Assembly (NCBI GenBank): GCA_016794985.1
Contig: JAEUIQ010000058.1
Coordinates: 1 to 64,000, forward strand
From: Planctomycetaceae bacterium
Lineage (GTDB): Bacteria > Planctomycetota > Planctomycetia > Pirellulales > Pirellulaceae
DNA length: 64,000 nucleotides
Direction of reading: 5' to 3'
Under the pieces are notes generated by a model. The model worked only from the letters and a program-made list of their open reading frames with translations, was not told where the DNA came from and searched no databases. A program made the translations under genes and the position numbers. Shown in pieces: positions 61,484-64,000 of this stretch (the first letter of the stretch is position 1; every line of letters begins with the position of its first letter).

Positions 61484-64000
61484 TCAATCGTGAACAAGTT
61501 CGTCCGTGGCCCCACGATGCTGGGCAGCTAACCAATAGTAAAGCGCGGGAACGACGAACAGAGTAAAGATCGTGCCAATCCCCATCCCAGCCACCAGCAC
61601 GATCCCAATGCTGTTCCGCGCTTGAGCGCCGGCGCCCGTGACAAACACCAACGGCAAATGGCCTAGCATTGTGGCCGCTGAGGTCATCAGCACCGGACGC
61701 AATCGCGTCTTGGCGGCTTCAATCGCTGCGGTCCACTTGTTCGCGCCCTGCTCTTGCAAGTGGTTGGCAAACTCGACAATCAGAATGCCATTCTTCGCCA
61801 CCAATCCAACCAAGGTGATCAGTCCAACTTGCGTGTAAATGTTGATCGTCGTGAAGTCGAGAAAGGTCAGTGCCAGGACGCCGGTCATTGCCAGGGGGAC
61901 TGAACCCAGCAACACGATCCAAGGATCACGAAAAGATTTGAATTGGGCGGCCAGCACCAAGTAAATCAAGATCAGCGCAAAAACCAACGTCACCATCAAC
62001 GTCGAGCCTTCGCGACGCAATTGACGCGACTCTCCGACGTAGTCCAACGTCGCCACACCGGTCGTCAGCTCTCGAGCAATTCCCTCGATCACCGACAAAC
62101 CTTGTTCTTTGGTCAGTCCAGGGTAAACGGCGGCGAACACTCGGAAAGCACTCTGTTGCTGAAACCGATTCAAAGAACGCGGGGCCGTTTCTGATTCCAA
62201 GGACGCGAAGGTCGAGACCGGAATCAACTTACCAGAAGGCGTGCGAATCTGTAGATCCATCAGCGAGCCTGGCGATTGTCGATCGGCCGATTCCAATTGC
62301 GGGATCACACGATAGGAGCGGTTGTAGTAGTTGAACCGATTCACATAACCTCCGCCCAACAAGACGCCCAATTCGCGACCCACCAACGCCTGATCCAAGC
62401 CCAAGTCGGCCAACTTCTCGCGGTCCACATTCACGCGCGCCTGGGGCAAGTCCACCTTCAGGTCTGTGTCCACGAACATAAACATGTCCGCCTCGCGGGC
62501 ACGTTGGACGATTTCGTTTGCCAATTGACTTTGTCGCTCTACGGGTAAATCGCTCTTGATGACCACTTCAACGTCGTAGTTACCGGCCCCAGGCAAGGGA
62601 GGAACAAGTACCGGGAACGCCTCGAGCCCAGGACTCCCCGATGCGACGCCAAACACTTCGGGGAGTATGGTCGCGGTATTCCTTTCACGTTCCTCCCAAT
62701 CTGTTGTGATGACACCACCAAATCCTCCCGCAGCTGTCGCCAGGGCCCACATGTAACTGGTTTCAGGAATGGACTCAAAGCCGTCAGCCAACTGGCTTGC
62801 CCAGCGTGTCGAAGACGCCAATGTCGCATCAGGAGACGCCGTGAGCATGACCGCGATCGCTCCTTCGTCCTCCACTGGAGCCAGTTCTTTTGCAGAGAAC
62901 TGATAAAATGGAATGGCTGCCAAGGCCGCGAGTAAGGTCGCTATGGCGATTGCCCAACGCAGTTGCAAAATTCCGTCCAACAGCCAACCGTAGACCGTAC
63001 GGATCTGATCGAACAAAAAGTTGACTGCCCGAGTCGCCCACCCTTCTCGACCGTCTGGAGGGCTGAGCCATGCGCTCATGATCGGCGACAAGGTCACGGC
63101 GACGATTCCCGAGACAACCACAGCCGCAGCCAGTGTGAAGGCAAACTCGCGAAACAACATCCCAGTCAGTCCGCCTTGAAAGCCGATGGGGGCATACACG
63201 GTTGCCAGTGTGATCGTCATCGCGATGACAGGGCCGACCAATTCTCGGGCGCCGATCAATGCTGCTTCCCAACGACCGCGCCCTTCACGAATGTGCCTCT
63301 GCACGTTTTCCACGACAACGATCGCATCATCGACGACGAGACCAACCGCGAGCACGATCGCCAACAGTGTCAAGAGGTTGAGCGAAAAGCCCAACAGATA
63401 CATCACCACCGTCGCACCGACCAACGAAACTGGCATGGCAACCAGAGGGACCAATGCGGTACGAATGGAACCCATAAACAAGAACACGACGACCGCGACA
63501 ATCAAAATCGTTTCCAACAATGTCTTGGAAATCTCGGTCAAAGACTTGCGCATGAATCGGGTCCCGTCATAGGCCAACTGCATGTCGACATGAGCAGGCA
63601 GATCCGGCGCCAACTCGTCCATCGTTTGGCGCAGGCGCATCGCGACATCAATCTCGTTACTGCCGGGCAACGGCCACACACTGACATACACCGCCTTCTG
63701 GCCACGATACAAAGCCGCGGCCATTGGCTCCTCGCTCCCCAATTCGACGCGGGCCACATCGGACAAGCGAATGATGCGACCTGGCGAATCTGCTGCGGCC
63801 GGAACTTGTGAAACAATCAAATCGCTAAACTCATCGACACTTTGCAAATCCGTGTTCGTCAACAAGTCGACTTGCACTTCAGCGCTTTTTACTTGGCCAA
63901 TCGCGGCGACAAAGTTATTCCGCTGCAAGGCGGTGAACACATCGCCCGGTGTCAAGTTCAGTTCCGTCAGTCTTTGCGGCGAAATCCAAATTCGCATGGC
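61484..64000 (-). CDS. RND-family efflux permease, 5' part outside window
   Basis: At least 838 residues of an AcrB/MexB-type inner-membrane pump; its N-terminus lies beyond base 64000. Visible parts are the porter domain (TPGDVFTALQRNNFVAAIGQV), membrane helices after ETILIVAVVVFLFMGSIRTALVPLVAMPVSLVGA, the proton-relay acidic pair in LAVGLVVDDAIVVVENVQRH, and the C-terminal set with GLVAKNGILIVEFANHLQEQG. It exports drugs or other small molecules with a membrane-fusion and outer-membrane partner not seen here. The C-terminus (EFAN..HRGATDELVHD) is complete. Confidence 0.93.
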   Translation of the reverse strand, partial: AMRIWISPQRLTELNLTPGDVFTALQRNNFVAAIGQVKSAEVQVDLLTNTDLQSVDEFSDLIVSQVPAAADSPGRIIRLSDVARVELGSEEPMAAALYRGQKAVYVSVWPLPGSNEIDVAMRLRQTMDELAPDLPAHVDMQLAYDGTRFMRKSLTEISKTLLETILIVAVVVFLFMGSIRTALVPLVAMPVSLVGATVVMYLLGFSLNLLTLLAIVLAVGLVVDDAIVVVENVQRHIREGRGRWEAALIGARELVGPVIAMTITLATVYAPIGFQGGLTGMLFREFAFTLAAAVVVSGIVAVTLSPIMSAWLSPPDGREGWATRAVNFLFDQIRTVYGWLLDGILQLRWAIAIATLLAALAAIPFYQFSAKELAPVEDEGAIAVMLTASPDATLASSTRWASQLADGFESIPETSYMWALATAAGGFGGVITTDWEERERNTATILPEVFGVASGSPGLEAFPVLVPPLPGAGNYDVEVVIKSDLPVERQSQLANEIVQRAREADMFMFVDTDLKVDLPQARVNVDREKLADLGLDQALVGRELGVLLGGGYVNRFNYYNRSYRVIPQLESADRQSPGSLMDLQIRTPSGKLIPVSTFASLESETAPRSLNRFQQQSAFRVFAAVYPGLTKEQGLSVIEGIARELTTGVATLDYVGESRQLRREGSTLMVTLVFALILIYLVLAAQFKSFRDPWIVLLGSVPLAMTGVLALTFLDFTTINIYTQVGLITLVGLVAKNGILIVEFANHLQEQGANKWTAAIEAAKTRLRPVLMTSAATMLGHLPLVFVTGAGAQARNSIGIVLVAGMGIGTIFTLFVVPALYYWLAAQHRGATDELVHD

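Noticed and set aside
1-64000. CRISPR arrays, tRNA or rRNA genes, transposases, integrases, prophage
   Set aside because: No evenly spaced short repeats of CRISPR type, no cloverleaf-like sequence recognised and no mobile-element protein families among the open frames. A dedicated tRNA scan was not possible by eye.

Overview
The window looks like chromosomal DNA from a planctomycete, probably a Pirellulales-type organism. This is inferred from protein families, not from a database search. The pointers are a DUF1559-type pseudopilin, a PEP-CTERM protein, a DUF6677-like membrane protein, two PQQ-like beta-propeller proteins, a hydrolase of beta-galactosidase-like layout, and many short spacers with palindromic repeats. 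Most of it is ordinary dense bacterial coding sequence with many 1- or 4-base stop/start overlaps. No tRNA, rRNA, CRISPR array, integrase or transposase was recognised.

Layout. 1-5.5 kb: the end of a transglutaminase-like gene, a secreted coiled-coil protein, and a minus-strand set of pseudopilin, GT-B-like and GT8 glycosyltransferases. 6-11 kb: an asparagine-synthetase-like protein without the amidotransferase cysteine, a repeat-bearing spacer, ATP-dependent PEP carboxykinase and two small proteins. 11-15 kb: a three-gene operon of acyl-activating enzyme, aldehyde-dehydrogenase-fold reductase and iron alcohol dehydrogenase, followed by a lipoprotein beta-propeller. 16.3-25.2 kb: a group 3b-type [NiFe] hydrogenase locus. 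hypB-hypF run one way; a cyclic-nucleotide-domain protein, the beta, gamma, small and large subunits, a maturation protease and hypA run the other, almost all with 4-base overlaps.

25-42 kb: a zinc-ribbon/VWA protein, a YjfB-like small protein, a DUF58 plus TgpA-like transglutaminase pair, a second beta-propeller, a GT4 glycosyltransferase, queA, a Nudix protein, cysteine desulfurase and an ErpA/IscA-type carrier, an outer-membrane-like protein, a PEP-CTERM protein with an HExxH motif, and a TraB/GumN-type protein. 42-49 kb: an ABC-2 exporter and, on the minus strand, an unusual run of DUF6677-like protein, small membrane protein, TusA-like protein, DsrE-like protein, a TusA-MetE fusion and MgtE. 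This last operon is the best candidate here for an undescribed system: two sulfur-carrier domains, a DsrE-like protein and a methionine-synthase-type zinc methyltransferase in one transcription unit.

49-64 kb: rsmE, peptide deformylase, FabZ- and FabI-type fatty-acid enzymes, an M28 peptidase with a membrane domain, a 271-bp tandem repeat array, a TauE/SafE permease, a decayed-looking stretch, pyrH-frr followed by an alpha/beta hydrolase with a 15-bp repeat, a large secreted glycosidase-like protein, and the start-truncated part of an RND efflux pump that runs off the right edge.
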